A stretch of 64,000 nucleotides of DNA from Pestalotiopsis fici W106-1 (lineage: Eukaryota; Ascomycota; Sordariomycetes; Amphisphaeriales; Sporocadaceae). The position numbers and the translations under genes were made by a program. Position 1 is the first letter of the stretch. Every line of letters starts with the position of its first letter. Below the pieces are notes generated by a model. It saw only the letters and a program-made list of their open reading frames with translations, was not told the DNA's origin and did not search any database. Below, piece after piece: positions 1 to 11,092 of this stretch. The stretch lies in assembly GCF_000516985.1 (NCBI RefSeq), contig NW_006917092.1, positions 5,955,888 to 6,019,887 of the forward strand, given 5' to 3'.

Positions 1-67
1 GGACGCCTGTGCGCCATAGCCCAGTACTGACGGGGTTCCTGGGGACTGAAGCTGGTCGAGGTGCCAT
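1..67 (-). CDS. possible 5' end of a gene running off the left edge (partial)
   Basis: Read on the minus strand, an ATG at 67-65 opens 22 codons that stay open to the window edge (begins MAPRPASVPRNPVSTG). It is preceded by a long pyrimidine-rich tract (minus-strand reading of about 70-125), as often seen just upstream of fungal start codons. Too little is visible to name a product. The case rests only on the open frame and the CT-rich leader, so it could be chance. Confidence 0.3.
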   Translation of the reverse strand, partial: MAPRPASVPRNPVSTGLWRTGV

Positions 68-1824
68 GGAGGGAAAAGTAAATGAGAAAAAGAGGACAGA
101 AAATAGAGGGGAAGAGAGAGAATCGTATGGAAATATCACTTTGTATTAGGACTTTTCCTCGTTCAACTCATTAATAGGATGAGGAACAGAAGAAAAAGTG
201 GCTGGAGAGCTGGGGGCAGCTCGTCCCTTTTGTACCTCATTTCGAGTCATATCAGGAAGCTATCATGGACAGACGGAGAAACGAGTGCGTGACGACCTAC
301 TTTAATGAATATCCATCAAGGTCGTCGCACCTACCTGATCATTCCATAAGGTTTGAAGTCACAAGAAAATGGTTAGTTCAGACGTTGCTGGTCGTGCCAA
401 GAAACCATGTCAGTTGATGTTTTTTGTACCTGCTCTAACATTGCCTAAATACCCTCAACCAAGATCCCTGGGGTTCGTGACAAGCAAGCTCAATGCTACT
501 GGGAAGTTTCTAAATACAAGCCATTGCTCCAGAAACTTTGACTTTCACGTAGCTACTCTTCGAATTTGACCTGTCTTCTGTTCAACTAGACATGGTAGTC
601 TACTGGGACAATAGAAGGCGTTGAGAAATTTATAGATAGCCCTTCACCTAGCTGATGCGGACAATCTGAGCCACAACAGTCCATGGATCAAAGCAGGTGC
701 ACATTACAATTCTGCTTCCGTTCCGGTCAGGCAGCCTCGAAAAGCCTTGTCTAATTCCCCACGCAAGAGGAAGCAGCTTTCGAAAATGACGAGAATTCAG
801 ACCTGGAAACCGAAACTGTAAAAACGCACAGACAGCCAAGAACCCAGAATATGAACCTACTAGAAGATGTGTCATCTCTTTCTGCTTAATCTCCACCAAT
901 ATCGAGTGGCGACTTTTCTTCTTCCTCTCCTTTTATGATGAGGTGGTTGGCTTTCTCCAGGGGAAGGAACAAGGTAAAGTGCAAAAAGGCACACGAGGAT
1001 AATTGCAAGTTCCTGTATAAGTCCAAGATTCCCTCCTTTTTTTAGTCCTCGTGACAGTACCGTAGTGTCATTTTTGAAGTCGTTCTACTTTTAATCCCGG
1101 TTCTCTCCGCTCACGATAGATATATACGCACCAGGGCGTCCAAATCTTCCAAATACTCTCTGCCAACAACGAGACGCGTGTAGGGACTTCGCGATTCTGT
1201 GGGGCCGGTTGGATCGATGGGACGACACTTTGGTGACTTTTTGCATCTGGTGACAGATAAATTGAGGTGTAGATTTTCATAGCAGTTAAGGGGCATCCGG
1301 TGACGAGTGTGGCCAGGCATATGTACCTACCAACCGAAACGCAGTCTTCACTTAGACCTGAACAAATTGTATATCACCAAGGCCATCATAGGGTAACACC
1401 TCACGAAAATCGCGTTGGGGAATATGGACATGTCAATCACTATTAAGAGACGCGCCAAGCCGAGCCCCGGTGCAAGAAATGTCTATATTGCAATTGTTAT
1501 TCAATATTATATTGATCCTTATGGGGCATTTTGCTAAATATGGTCGGGTGACTCGGGTCGATTGCCGACCTACCGCCGGAAGCTGATCTCGGCGCTGTCA
1601 TTTAATTGGTTGTTTATAGCGGGACGCTGGAGTAGGGTAATTGGATCACTTCTCCATAGACAAGTTCTAATTTGATTGGCTCTTTCTAGTAGGGCCGCTT
1701 GAATCCGCCATACTAGATGAGGGGTCGTTTGGCAATTGATTTCGTGTAGAAACTCGCACTCAAATTGGAGAAGTATTGATCAAGCCATCGTTTTTATTCA
1801 CCTACTTGTGCGGATTTATTATTC
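68..1824. other. intergenic, no gene recognised
   Basis: Only short open frames with biased composition occur here on either strand, and none has a recognisable motif or a plausible splice-linked partner. The right-hand part is presumably the promoter and 5' leader of the flavin oxidase that starts at 1825. Confidence 0.5.
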
Positions 1825-3440
1825 ATGCCCAGAAGCTCCAAAATGTCAATCAACCACGATTCCAAAATTGTTATTGTCGGTTCCGGCGTGTTCGGCATCT
1901 CGACCGCGCTATGGCTTGCTCGGAGCGGCTACCGAGACATTACCGTCTTTGATATGCAAGACACATACTCATCGGGCTATGACCCGAGCCAGGGGATCGA
2001 CTCTGCCTCGGCTGATCTCAACAAGATCATTCGTTTCTCCTACGGCGACGAGATCGAGTACCAGAAACTCGCCTTTCAAGCGGCCAAGATCTGGGAGCAG
2101 TGGAACGAGCAGATTGTCGCCGCGGATGAGTCCGAATTGCCTGAAATACTGCGCAAGGGCAGCAGAAAGTTATGGTGGAACTGCGGATACCTGCGAATGA
2201 GTGAGACGGCCGAATATGACCAGTTTGAACTCACGACGCTTGAGAATATGAAGCATGAAGGGATCAGAGATACCCAATTCATGGTCGATAATCAAGAAGG
2301 TGAGCAACTATATCACAGCAAATGACCATGTGCATCCGCTCACACTACCTGCCAACAGACGTTGTGCGCGCTGCGCAGAATGGTTGGAGCCACAAACTCG
2401 ACCCCTGCCAGCGAACGGAAAGGTTTGGTGTGCACAAAGCCGTGCTAGACTCTAGTGCGGGATTTGTCGTCGCCTATAAGAGCTGCGCCTGGGCGCAACA
2501 CTTAGCCCGCAAATCCGGCGTCAAGTTTGCGCTGCACCCAGAACAGGGCAAAGTGGTAAACGTCAACGTGGGATCTGATGGGAAGCCAAGCGTAGAGACT
2601 GCGGACAAGGTTACGCATACGGCAGACTTGGTGGTCGTCTCGGGTGGCGGATGGACTCCAGGACTTGTGCCAGAGACGGAAGGGCTGCTGGAGACGACGG
2701 CAGGCTCAGTGGCCACGATTCACATCCCAGAAACCCGACCCGATCTGCGCAAACGCTTCGCGCCCGAAAACTTTCCCGTAGTGACTTGGAGCAAAGTGAG
2801 GGCCATCTACGCTTTGCCAATGACGGAAGGAGGTGACCTTAAGATAGGATACCGAAGAACAAAGTGAGTACTCTGTCAATTTGCCTGGAAGACAGACTAA
2901 TATCATGTTCAGGTACACCAATTTCGGCAATGTCGAAGGACGCAGAATCTCTGTGCCAAAGACGGCACACGTTACAAGCGAGAAAGAGACCAACATTACA
3001 GTCGAGGCTCTCGACGCCATCAAAGGCAAGAAAAGAATTCTTCCGTACCTTGGAATAAGGAATGATGCTAACAATTTCTAGAATTCATTTCGGTGAACAT
3101 GCCAGAACTGGCCGAGTTGGGCATCTCATCAACTAAACTTTGCTGGTATACTGATAGTATCGACAATTCGTTTGTCATAGACTTTGTACCAGGCAAAGAC
3201 AAGGTTCTCGTGTGCTCGGGTGGCAGTGGGCACGGGTTCAAGTTTCTACCAATCCTGGGAAGAGAAGTGGTCAAGATAATTGAGGGAAAAAGCAAGGATG
3301 ATGTGTATTCTCAAATGTGGAAGTGGCGGACCAGTGATAGCCTCAAGAAGAATGGTTTGGAGGAGGGAGAAGCAGGCCCCAGAGTGCTTTCAAAACAGGT
3401 CATGGCCAGTGAAGCGAATTGGGCATTCGAAGAATCCTAG
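1825..3440 (+). CDS. FAD-dependent fructosyl amino acid oxidase / sarcosine oxidase-like protein
   Basis: Four exons (1825-2299, 2359-2863, 2913-3025, 3082-3440) give a continuous 483-residue frame. The N-terminus has a Rossmann dinucleotide motif, KIVIVGSGVFGISTALWLA (GxGxxG at residues 19-24). The last exon carries STKLCWYTD and GGSGHGFKFLP, a pair typical of the fructosyl-amine oxidase / saccharopine-pipecolate oxidase branch of the DAO superfamily. Cys385 sits where this family usually attaches FAD covalently. Known members oxidatively deglycate Amadori amino acids or oxidise cyclic or secondary amino acids, releasing H2O2. The C-terminus ends in EES, so the peroxisomal SKL/AKL signal common in relatives is absent. 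Intron 3 begins with GC rather than GT (AAAG|gcaag), has a good GCTAAC branch point, and is needed to keep frame. A second ATG at 1843 is an equally possible start. The exact substrate cannot be read from sequence. Confidence 0.88.
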
Positions 3441-3950
3441 ACTACTGGACACCTGGCTCCTTGATAAGTATGATAGACAGATGCTGTTTTGTTAGGTTTG
3501 TTGGTATCAAAAAGGGGTGGAAGGTCATGTATCTGTATAAGCCGCCGCATTTAGATCAGATTCGAGTAGCAGGGGGTTGTTTAAATACCTACAAAAACAT
3601 CGAGCCTCGCGGCTTACTTTCCCTATTCTTCCCCCATGTCTTGATATGGTCTAGACTCTAGTTGTTTGCTCCAAGAATAAGGATCCAGCTGCCCAAGAGC
3701 CCCGCACGGGCGGCCGCCTGGATATAGTACTCCTCCGTGATGCGCAAATCCCTCTACTACGGATTATGGCAACGTACAATTTTGTCCATATTCATAATCA
3801 TGCTTTTGTGTCACTGAGTTGAGGTGAGTTTTCCCGTGCTTCTCACCATATACTCTTTGAATCCTGCTCTAGTTCCCTTTTGCGGAACTGCAGGTATTGA
3901 TCCTCACCCCTGTATCTGATGAAGTCCCCACCTCGGCCACGCCTCCATCC
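3441..3950. other. intergenic spacer between oxidase and HET gene
   Basis: Holds the 3' end of the flavin oxidase and the leader of the HET gene. The frame of the HET protein stays open 18 codons upstream of its first ATG but only from a TTG, so that stretch is treated as leader. Nothing else recognised. Confidence 0.5.
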
Positions 3951-6104
3951 ATGGACTCTCAGCAGCAAGCAGCCGCAGCGGCCTCGATCCCTGAGTACAA
4001 CTACCGCCCTCTGGATGAAGCGCGCAATGAGATCCGAGTTCTCAGTCTTTCTGGAATGGGCGAGGATGACAACGAGAACCCGGGCCGCGGACTGGTCCAT
4101 GCTGAAATGCACCATGTCTCGCTCGATGCCCATCTACCCGACTTCAGTGCCTTTAACGCCAACGTCGCCCCTCGTCCGCTCTCGCGGAGAGGCACCGACG
4201 AGGAATGGCGCAGGTTTTCGGACCAAAGTCGCCGAGATACAGAAAATGCAGGCCCGCAACCTCCAGCGCGCAGTCATCCGCGGTATCACCGCTTCACCTG
4301 GGGTGACTATGGCGCGCTGAGCTATACATGGGGCGACCAGAGCGACAAGGTGCCAATCATACTCGACGGTCATGTTGTGTGCGTCGGGCGAAACCTCGAG
4401 GCGGCGTTGCGGGCTCTGTGTACAGACCCGGACTACATGGACGGGCTGCGGCTGTGGGTGGATGCCATTTGCATCAACCAGCGCGACCTCGATGAGCGCA
4501 GTAAGCAGGTCAAGCGCATGGGCGACATTTTTGGCGGCAGTCTCATGATGACCATTTGGCTGGGAACTGCTACTGGCAATGACGATCAGCCTCTTCCAGA
4601 CGACGTGCAAAGTGGTCTCGACATGCTCGTCGAGGCTGTCGAGCACTCTAGTGACGAGGGTGCGGCGCGAGTCCAGCTGAATCTACTGTTGGATAATCCG
4701 GCCAAGAGGGCACCCGCTCTGGATGCCATAGAGCTCGTTGTGCAAAAGACGTATTGGTCGCGCGTGTGGGTTATCCAGGAGAAATGCCTCGGCCCCTACA
4801 ATCCAGTCGTCGTGCTCGGGCGCTTCCGTTTCGCGCTGATGCGATTGCATCTACTACTGGCGTACGCTAACAGCGTAAGTGGCGCGACTCGCGACCGCGA
4901 GAAGGTGTGGCGCATACTGAAACTAGTTGAGCTGGTGGTGGCAAACCAGGAGCGCCTCGGCTCCAGCGTGCTGCCGGCAGAAGCAAGTCTCCAGCAGGTA
5001 GCGGAGCGCAGGCGGCGCGACCTCGACGATATTGGCCTGCTGCTGATGTTGGGCCGCCTGGCCGGCTGCCAGGACGAACGCGACAAACTGTACGGCCTGA
5101 TGGGCATGATGCCCAAATGCGTATCTCGCCACATTGTGCCCGACTATGGCGCTCCCGTGCCGCGAGTATTTGCCGACTTTGCTCGTGCTCTGATCCACGG
5201 ATTTGATAGTTTGGACCTGGTGGTGACTGGTGCTACCGACACGCCGCTAGGAGCGCGACTCGCCTCGTGGGTGCCCGATTTGACCGACACGTGGGATATG
5301 TATTTGTGGGGTACATCGTGCGCAGCTTCTGGTGACCGTAGCCCGGTCGTTCGTATCGAGGGTGCCAATGGAGAGATTCTCATTGCGGCTGGCTTCGAGG
5401 TTGATGTGGTGGACGCTGCTGGCCCTCATCTTGGCTGGGGCCCGGGCGGACTAGAAGTGTGGATACCGGGCGACCAAGAGACTTCCGATGCTCCCATGCC
5501 GTCTGATCCACGCGCTGCCATTGCGCGCACCCTTTACCGCGATGCTCAGTACGATGTTTCCACTCACACATCTGTTATTGACATCCCCTGGCTCACATCG
5601 CTTGACGGGGCAGTTGAGGCACGCATAGGCGCCATGCTGGCCAAAGGATGGGGACCGGTTCTGAACCACGCAAGCATTGTTGACTTGCACCTGCTACGGA
5701 CGCGGCTTGACGAACAATTTCGGCCGTGGTCCCTGCGCTTCAGGAGCTTCTTCCCTGGTGGCAGCGAGGGTACAGATTGGGAGGTGCCTGAGTGCACAGA
5801 TCCGGAAGGCTTTGTGCGGGCTCTAGATAAGCACGTTGGCATTGTATATCCGGTGATGACGACGAATAGAGGGAGATTTGGGGCGAGCATCAAGCGCGCC
5901 AGGAAGGGTGACAGGATCTTTGTGCTGCTGGGATGCTCGGCACCAGTTTTAGTGCGGCCCACAACGGTTAAGGATGGCAAAGAGGCAGATGTCGAGGCCT
6001 TTTCGGTTGTATCGCAGTGCTATGTGGAAGGGGTTATGAAGGGCCAGGCCCTTCGGCAGCTGGGCGACCGTGAGGCCAAAATCGGGGACATTCGACTGGT
6101 ATAG
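3951..6104 (+). CDS. heterokaryon incompatibility (HET) domain protein
   Basis: One uninterrupted 717-residue frame; the first true ATG is at 3951. From about residue 119 the hallmarks of the HET domain appear in order: YGALSYTWGD, then LRLWVDAICINQRDLDERSKQV, then MMTIWLGTA, and further on VWVIQE and a DKLYGLMGMMP segment. HET domains act in the cytoplasm in fungal self/non-self recognition and can trigger cell death when activated by an incompatible partner; most genomic HET genes have no known partner. The N-terminal 118 residues are Ala/Gln-rich then charged, and look disordered. The C-terminal about 300 residues are a variable region without a recognised domain, usual for this family. 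Intact, no introns. Function beyond the HET class is inference. Confidence 0.9.
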   Translation: MDSQQQAAAAASIPEYNYRPLDEARNEIRVLSLSGMGEDDNENPGRGLVHAEMHHVSLDAHLPDFSAFNANVAPRPLSRRGTDEEWRRFSDQSRRDTENAGPQPPARSHPRYHRFTWGDYGALSYTWGDQSDKVPIILDGHVVCVGRNLEAALRALCTDPDYMDGLRLWVDAICINQRDLDERSKQVKRMGDIFGGSLMMTIWLGTATGNDDQPLPDDVQSGLDMLVEAVEHSSDEGAARVQLNLLLDNPAKRAPALDAIELVVQKTYWSRVWVIQEKCLGPYNPVVVLGRFRFALMRLHLLLAYANSVSGATRDREKVWRILKLVELVVANQERLGSSVLPAEASLQQVAERRRRDLDDIGLLLMLGRLAGCQDERDKLYGLMGMMPKCVSRHIVPDYGAPVPRVFADFARALIHGFDSLDLVVTGATDTPLGARLASWVPDLTDTWDMYLWGTSCAASGDRSPVVRIEGANGEILIAAGFEVDVVDAAGPHLGWGPGGLEVWIPGDQETSDAPMPSDPRAAIARTLYRDAQYDVSTHTSVIDIPWLTSLDGAVEARIGAMLAKGWGPVLNHASIVDLHLLRTRLDEQFRPWSLRFRSFFPGGSEGTDWEVPECTDPEGFVRALDKHVGIVYPVMTTNRGRFGASIKRARKGDRIFVLLGCSAPVLVRPTTVKDGKEADVEAFSVVSQCYVEGVMKGQALRQLGDREAKIGDIRLV

Positions 6105-7237
6105 TCAGCTAAAGTGGTTGAATACATGCAGTAAGCATCGAACACCATGTGGTAGCGTCTTTTGCTGATGTGATCGTAAACAATCAGTTCTCCTCATAGG
6201 CCCGTCTTTATCAGCAAAATCCTTGGGATGACGTTGAATAGTAAATAATGAGAAGTTCTGTCGTAGCATACCGAGGCCTTATCTGTAGGCTCGCCGCGAG
6301 GGGGAAAAAAAAAAGGGTTGTCCAAGCCGATGTTTGTTCCACAGTGAAGCTGCCAGTACAGCTACTATGGTATTGGTTGCAATATCATTCATTCAGCTAG
6401 TTCTGAGCAATCCTGTTAGGTGCTAGGCACCACGCTAGGTACTAGTACCTAAATGTAGTTTTCCCCGCAGCTACTATAGCTTTCCGCCCTCTTTTGTACA
6501 TCAACTTTAGCTACACCTTGCCAGACCTAGACTGAGAGATCCAAACCTTTAAATCATCAATCTTGTGGCCCGTAGCTATTGTCAAAAGGTAGGTATGTTT
6601 TAATATTCCTTAGAATGACCAGCAATTCACCTCTAGAAGGACGGGGGAAGGCTCCCACTACATACAGCCACAGTGTGGGTCGCACCCAGCCAACTTATTT
6701 CCAACAGCTAGAATCAGACTCGTTTACTTTCCAAATCACTTCTCCCGTTGTTTCCACGTGTATCCGGTACCAACATAAAGGCCTCTGGCTTTACAAATTC
6801 CCTGGCGGGCACATAGATAGTCACCCGTGCGACACTAATGGGTTTCCATTTGTCTGAAGAAATAGTTGATAGCTTGCGTGGAGTATATGAAATCCTCAGA
6901 TCAAAAAAAGAGGCCAAAAAAAAAAAACGNNNNNNNNNNNNNNNNNNNNNNNNNNNNNNNNNNNNNNNNNNNNNNNNNNNNNNNNNNNNNNNNNNNNNNN
7001 NNNNNNNNNNNNNNNNNNNNNNNNNNNNNCCTATCGGCCTTGTATGCGACCATCAGGAAGCAGTGGGCACTTGGATGAAAAGTTATCTCGCACCAAAATA
7101 TGTTATGTCAAGGGATGTCTGCTCAACTACAGAAGTCCTGTAGACCCGAAGTGCCATTGAAATTGCAAATTCCAATGTGAGACACAACCAAAGAACAGGC
7201 TATGGTGAAGGTGAACACTAATACTATGACATGACTG
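6105..7237. other. intergenic region containing the assembly gap
   Basis: No convincing coding region on either side of the gap. Small frames that run into the N run are artefacts of translating N. AT-rich with short homopolymers just before the gap (poly-A at 6902-6927), which may be why assembly failed. Confidence 0.5.
6930..7029. other. assembly gap (100 N)
   Basis: Exactly 100 N bases, the conventional placeholder for a scaffold join of unknown size. The true distance between flanks, and any gene inside, cannot be judged. Confidence 0.99.
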
Positions 7238-8262
7238 TCAAATTTCACGAAGGTTCTCTCCCTTGAGGTTTTCCTCCATTCTGGACAGTAGATTTCGGTT
7301 GTGATTTTGAACCCAGGTCGAGGTAACTTCTCGCTTCTTTCCATTGTCCTTTTTACCTGTAACGACTAATGTAGCATGGTTAGAAAACCACAATTCATCT
7401 TGTGTGATTGGTAGATTTTGATTACCTGTTCGTGCATAATGATAAATCAAGTCGTCCACGTTTCCGATTCTATGACCACACTTCTGAAGGTGTCGTTTCG
7501 CCCGGTCTTCACACAATGGGTTCTTGGAAAACACCGGGTTGGGACAATCGTCAGAGGGACACCTCAGAATGTAGTATCCAGATGTATGGATGTTTCGGTA
7601 CTCGAAGATCCAATAGTTTTTGTTGCGGAGCACGGAGGTTTTGATCGTACCCTGTGTAGTCTTGATGGGTCGCAACCTCGATGGGCGGGGGCGTGAGCAA
7701 GGTTTACCCAATGTGTCGTCAGACTCCGTGGTCCGAATATTCGATGCTGACTTTAATGGCGGTGGAGAAAGCTTGGAAAGCAATGGCTTCCTTATTTCAG
7801 AACTATCTTCCTGGCACTATCATTTGTTAGCAGGTATTATGTAGAAATACACACATCAGTTCAACAAAATACATGACTCACATTACTCGCATTGTCGAGC
7901 AAGTGGCTTGAAAGGGACGTCTCAATAAACGTTTCGCTGCCCCTCTCACATTGCGGTTTATACGAGAATAATATGCCACGAGAAACATGGGTTCCACGTG
8001 AATTATCCGGTATTAGGTATCCTTGCCGTAGCTCATCAGCAATATGAGGGTACTGACGGCCGAGTCTTTCAATAATTTCAGTCCTTCGGGACTCGAGATG
8101 GTCGCTGTGCGCTTTGAAGGCGTCGACAGCATTGATGGCAGCTTCACGGAACGTCCTGTTAGCTTCCTTCAAGCACTGCTTGACTTCTGTGAGCTCCAGT
8201 TCTGCTCGGGCTTTGGCCTCGAATTCTTCTTCGGTCATTTCGTTGTTGGGTGGTTCAGCCAT
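7238..8262 (-). CDS. uncharacterised coiled-coil / Cys-His protein
   Basis: Two exons on the minus strand (8262-7882 and 7810-7238) join in phase across a 71-bp intron with donor GTGAGT, branch GCTAAC and acceptor CAG, giving 317 residues. Exon 1 (MAEPPNNEMTEEEFEAKARA...) is charged, Glu-rich and predicted helical, probably coiled coil. Exon 2 has a compact Cys/His set, CPSDDCPNPVFSK then KRHLQKCGH, reminiscent of a degenerate zinc-binding finger. I do not recognise the family. It is divergently placed from the Hsp70-like gene, so the two may share a promoter. A longer 5' reading frame exists upstream of the chosen ATG, but the start at 8262 directly precedes the acidic helix and is preferred. 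Possible roles such as nucleic-acid or protein binding are guesses. Confidence 0.6.
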
Positions 8263-8973
8263 TGTTGAAGCTGCGGAGATGGGTGTAAAGCCCGTACAAG
8301 GCAGGCTCGGGGTGTGGTGGGTCGTTATCAGTCCAGAAGAAGCGCTCGAAAATAACTTTTCTGTTCGGGAACTGGAAAAACGGGTGGGGTACTTCTCTGA
8401 ATTCGCTGTGATGCATTCATAGCGCACCCATGAATTGCCCAGGTAGGTAGAAAGATTGATCGCCCACCAATCATAAATATGCAGGGGCGTTGTTGGTTCG
8501 AGTTAACGCCCAACTGCACCGTCGCCCTGTTATGTGATAAGATCATTACTCGTGCGTCGCGTTTTTGGCCCCCAAATACTACACCCTGTCCAAATATTCA
8601 CGGCTTTCCCTTATTATTGTGTGCGTACGTGTGAATGTCTAGAAGACGCGACAAGTATCACAACCTAGCCGCTCAGTTCGTCGAACTGAGCTTCCACAGC
8701 TACGAACCATCGATGGTATCTCATTTCCATCGCGTGTTCCTTTTTAATTCAATTTGACTTTTTATCAAAGTACAATATCTCTGTTCGACATCCATTGTGA
8801 CACTGACAACAACGCAAAAGAGTTGGTTTACGACCAGACATTATCTTTACCAAAGATGTCCCGATTCCAGGCTGTAAATTCCGCCTCGCACAATGCAAGC
8901 TCACTGGAGTCCAAATCTGTGTCCGTATTCTATTATTCGAGCCTTTTACCCAGATATACCACTTGCACTAACC
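8263..8973. other. divergent promoter region
   Basis: Space between two genes pointing away from each other. It contains a short perfect inverted repeat (listed separately) and no gene. An in-frame ATG at 8893 could lengthen the Hsp70-like protein by 27 residues. Confidence 0.45.
8671..8691. repeat. short perfect inverted repeat in the divergent promoter
   Basis: GCTCAGTTCG, one T, then CGAACTGAGC: ten-base arms with a one-base centre. The dyad could be an operator for a dimeric regulator or a chance palindrome; it lies about 410 bp upstream of one gene and 280 bp upstream of the other. Confidence 0.5.
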
Positions 8974-11092
8974 ATGAGTCCACTCAGCACACTCGGAATC
9001 GACTTCGGCAGCACGAGCACCCGAGCCTTTCTCTGGTGTCCAGAAGAAAACAAGGAGTATTACATCGAGAGCACAAGCAAAGCCAGGAATAATCATCGAT
9101 TCTCCGCTGGCGACTTTTCGTCGGTTGGCTATCCTTTTGATGACGGCGAAGTCTATCTGGGCCAGAAAATCGATGCTTCTCGGCAGTCAATCTCGCTGAA
9201 ATACGCCTTCTACGTATTGGCCAATGCACCAGCCGACCTTGCGAGCCAATACCAGGTGTCCGAACCTCTTCGCCGCCGTCAGAGGGAGCCGGATTTCTTG
9301 GTTCGGTTACAAGAAGGAATAAGTCAGCTCTTCAATACGATATACCATCGTGTTGTCGAAGTATGCAGAGAGGAGAGGCTCCGAGTCACCACCATTGGCT
9401 TATCCGTCCCGTCACAGTGGACCTTGGACTTTATGGACCTTTATCGAGGCATTGTCAGTGACGCATTCAGACACGACCCAAAATCTATCTACTTTGTCAC
9501 AGAGGTAGAAGCACTTGCACATTTCTTATTCGCAAGGAAGGTGAATCGCTTGATTCCACTGGAGGACAGTGTTCAAAATGCCATTGTGGTAATACTCGAT
9601 TTCGGGGGCCACACCATGGTTAGTTACCATTGCCCCAAAGCACTTTTGCACCTAATTAAAGCTTCTCCACAAGAACACTTGCACGCTCAAGCTTGTGCAT
9701 GACTCCAATGGGCTTCCTGCTTTCTATCTAATTGGAGAGCCTGAAGGTGGGACTATTTGCTGTGTGGTAAATTTGACGACTGATGCTGACCCGACGATAT
9801 TAGGTGTATCAGGAGGGAGCGAGCTATGGGAATTGCTCTTGGTCGAGACGAGTCTGGAAATCTTGCAGCGCGAACATAATATCGTGCCATCTGGTGCGAA
9901 TAGACAAAAACTTCTCGATTCGATCAATAATGCCAAATACGAACTGGGACCACAGTACGAGAACAAGGATTTTGATCATATTGTTCGAGACGGCAAGAAG
10001 GATTACATGATTGGTCTTGATGAGTCATGTGTAACAAACTGTTTTGACAAAGCCCTCAGAAAGCCCCTGGCTTTGGCCGCTACCCGAATCAGAGATGCTG
10101 CAACAACTCTGAAGCTGGACAATCAGATTGATGCTCCGGATATTATGCTTAAACCACGAGTCATTTTGTCCGGGGGTACCGCAAGCCATCAGGGTCTTGC
10201 AAGAATGATCGAGGACATATGCCGCAGAAACGGGCTTGATAAGCACGTTGCAACGGACGATATCAGAATCCATTACGAGTAAGATTGCTCTTCCCAAAGA
10301 TATGTCTCAAAGGGGGAAAATCACTAACTGAAACACCAGCTCTGTGAAAATTGCCAGCGGTGCTGCATTTGCTGTTGCCTCTTCCCTGACAGTGGAGAAG
10401 TTCTTGCAAAGAGGTGCAGCTTTCGGTCTCCAGATGCGACAGCCGGTGAATCCGGGCAGTACGGAGTCAGAGCATAAATGGGACAATACAGCATATTTTC
10501 TGTGGAGCTTGGTCAGTCTATTCGTTCATATGACATCCTTTATTCAATATAAAGTCTTACTTATTCTCAGCGGAAGCCGAATCAACCGCTTGACATTTTT
10601 GTTACGGGAAGAGACGAACTGAAGATTATTTGTGACCCATTCTTCGAAAAAGAACATGGGAACCAAAAGAAAGAATTGCACTATGACAAGTGTTACGACT
10701 TTGTTTCCCTCGGACGACCTACCAAAGGAACCTGGACCTTTTCATTGGACCTAGTTGGTGAAGATGATAAGATACGGCTAATCATCCGCACATCGAGGCA
10801 ATTTGGCAATTCGAGACCGCAGTCATACGAACCTGTCGGCCTTTTATTGCACTATAATCGAGGTAGTAACAGTATACATCCTGGTAGGGAATCCTGTGAC
10901 TCTACCGAGGATCCAGACATCTTGGCCCTCAAGTACTATCCGGAACGTGTACGAGAGCAGGAGCAAGATACACGAGATCTTGTGGTCCCTGGCACACGAC
11001 GTATGGTTGCTCGCCGAGGGAGGAGTCGGAAGATGCCTCGATCCACCACTTTCCCGGACAGGGTAGCTCGACGGGGGGCGCGCCGCTGTTAA
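8974..11092 (+). CDS. Hsp70-like ATPase-domain protein
   Basis: Five exons (8974-9618, 9692-9746, 9804-10278, 10340-10511, 10571-11092) give about 622 residues. The actin/Hsp70 nucleotide-binding fold is shown by LGIDFGSTSTRAFLW near the N-terminus (phosphate-1 loop), VVILDFGGHTM (phosphate-2), VSGGSELWE, and VILSGGTASHQG (adenosine motif). The dedicated substrate-binding domain of canonical Hsp70 is absent, as in the large family of fungal Hsp70-like proteins of unknown client. Introns 3 and 4 are clear. The second intron (9747-9803) is a multiple of three but its removal restores the usual Gly-rich loop. The acceptor of intron 1 is uncertain (9662 is an alternative). The Arg-rich C-terminal about 60 residues are poorly family-like, so a further 3' intron may have been missed. 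Not a housekeeping chaperone. Confidence 0.78.

Noticed and set aside
30..1800. Several 60-150 codon frames in the first 1.8 kb
   Set aside because: No recognised motif, biased composition, and overlap with each other on both strands.
3897..3950. Upstream extension of the HET protein by 18 codons
   Set aside because: The extension begins at TTG; the first ATG in frame is at 3951.
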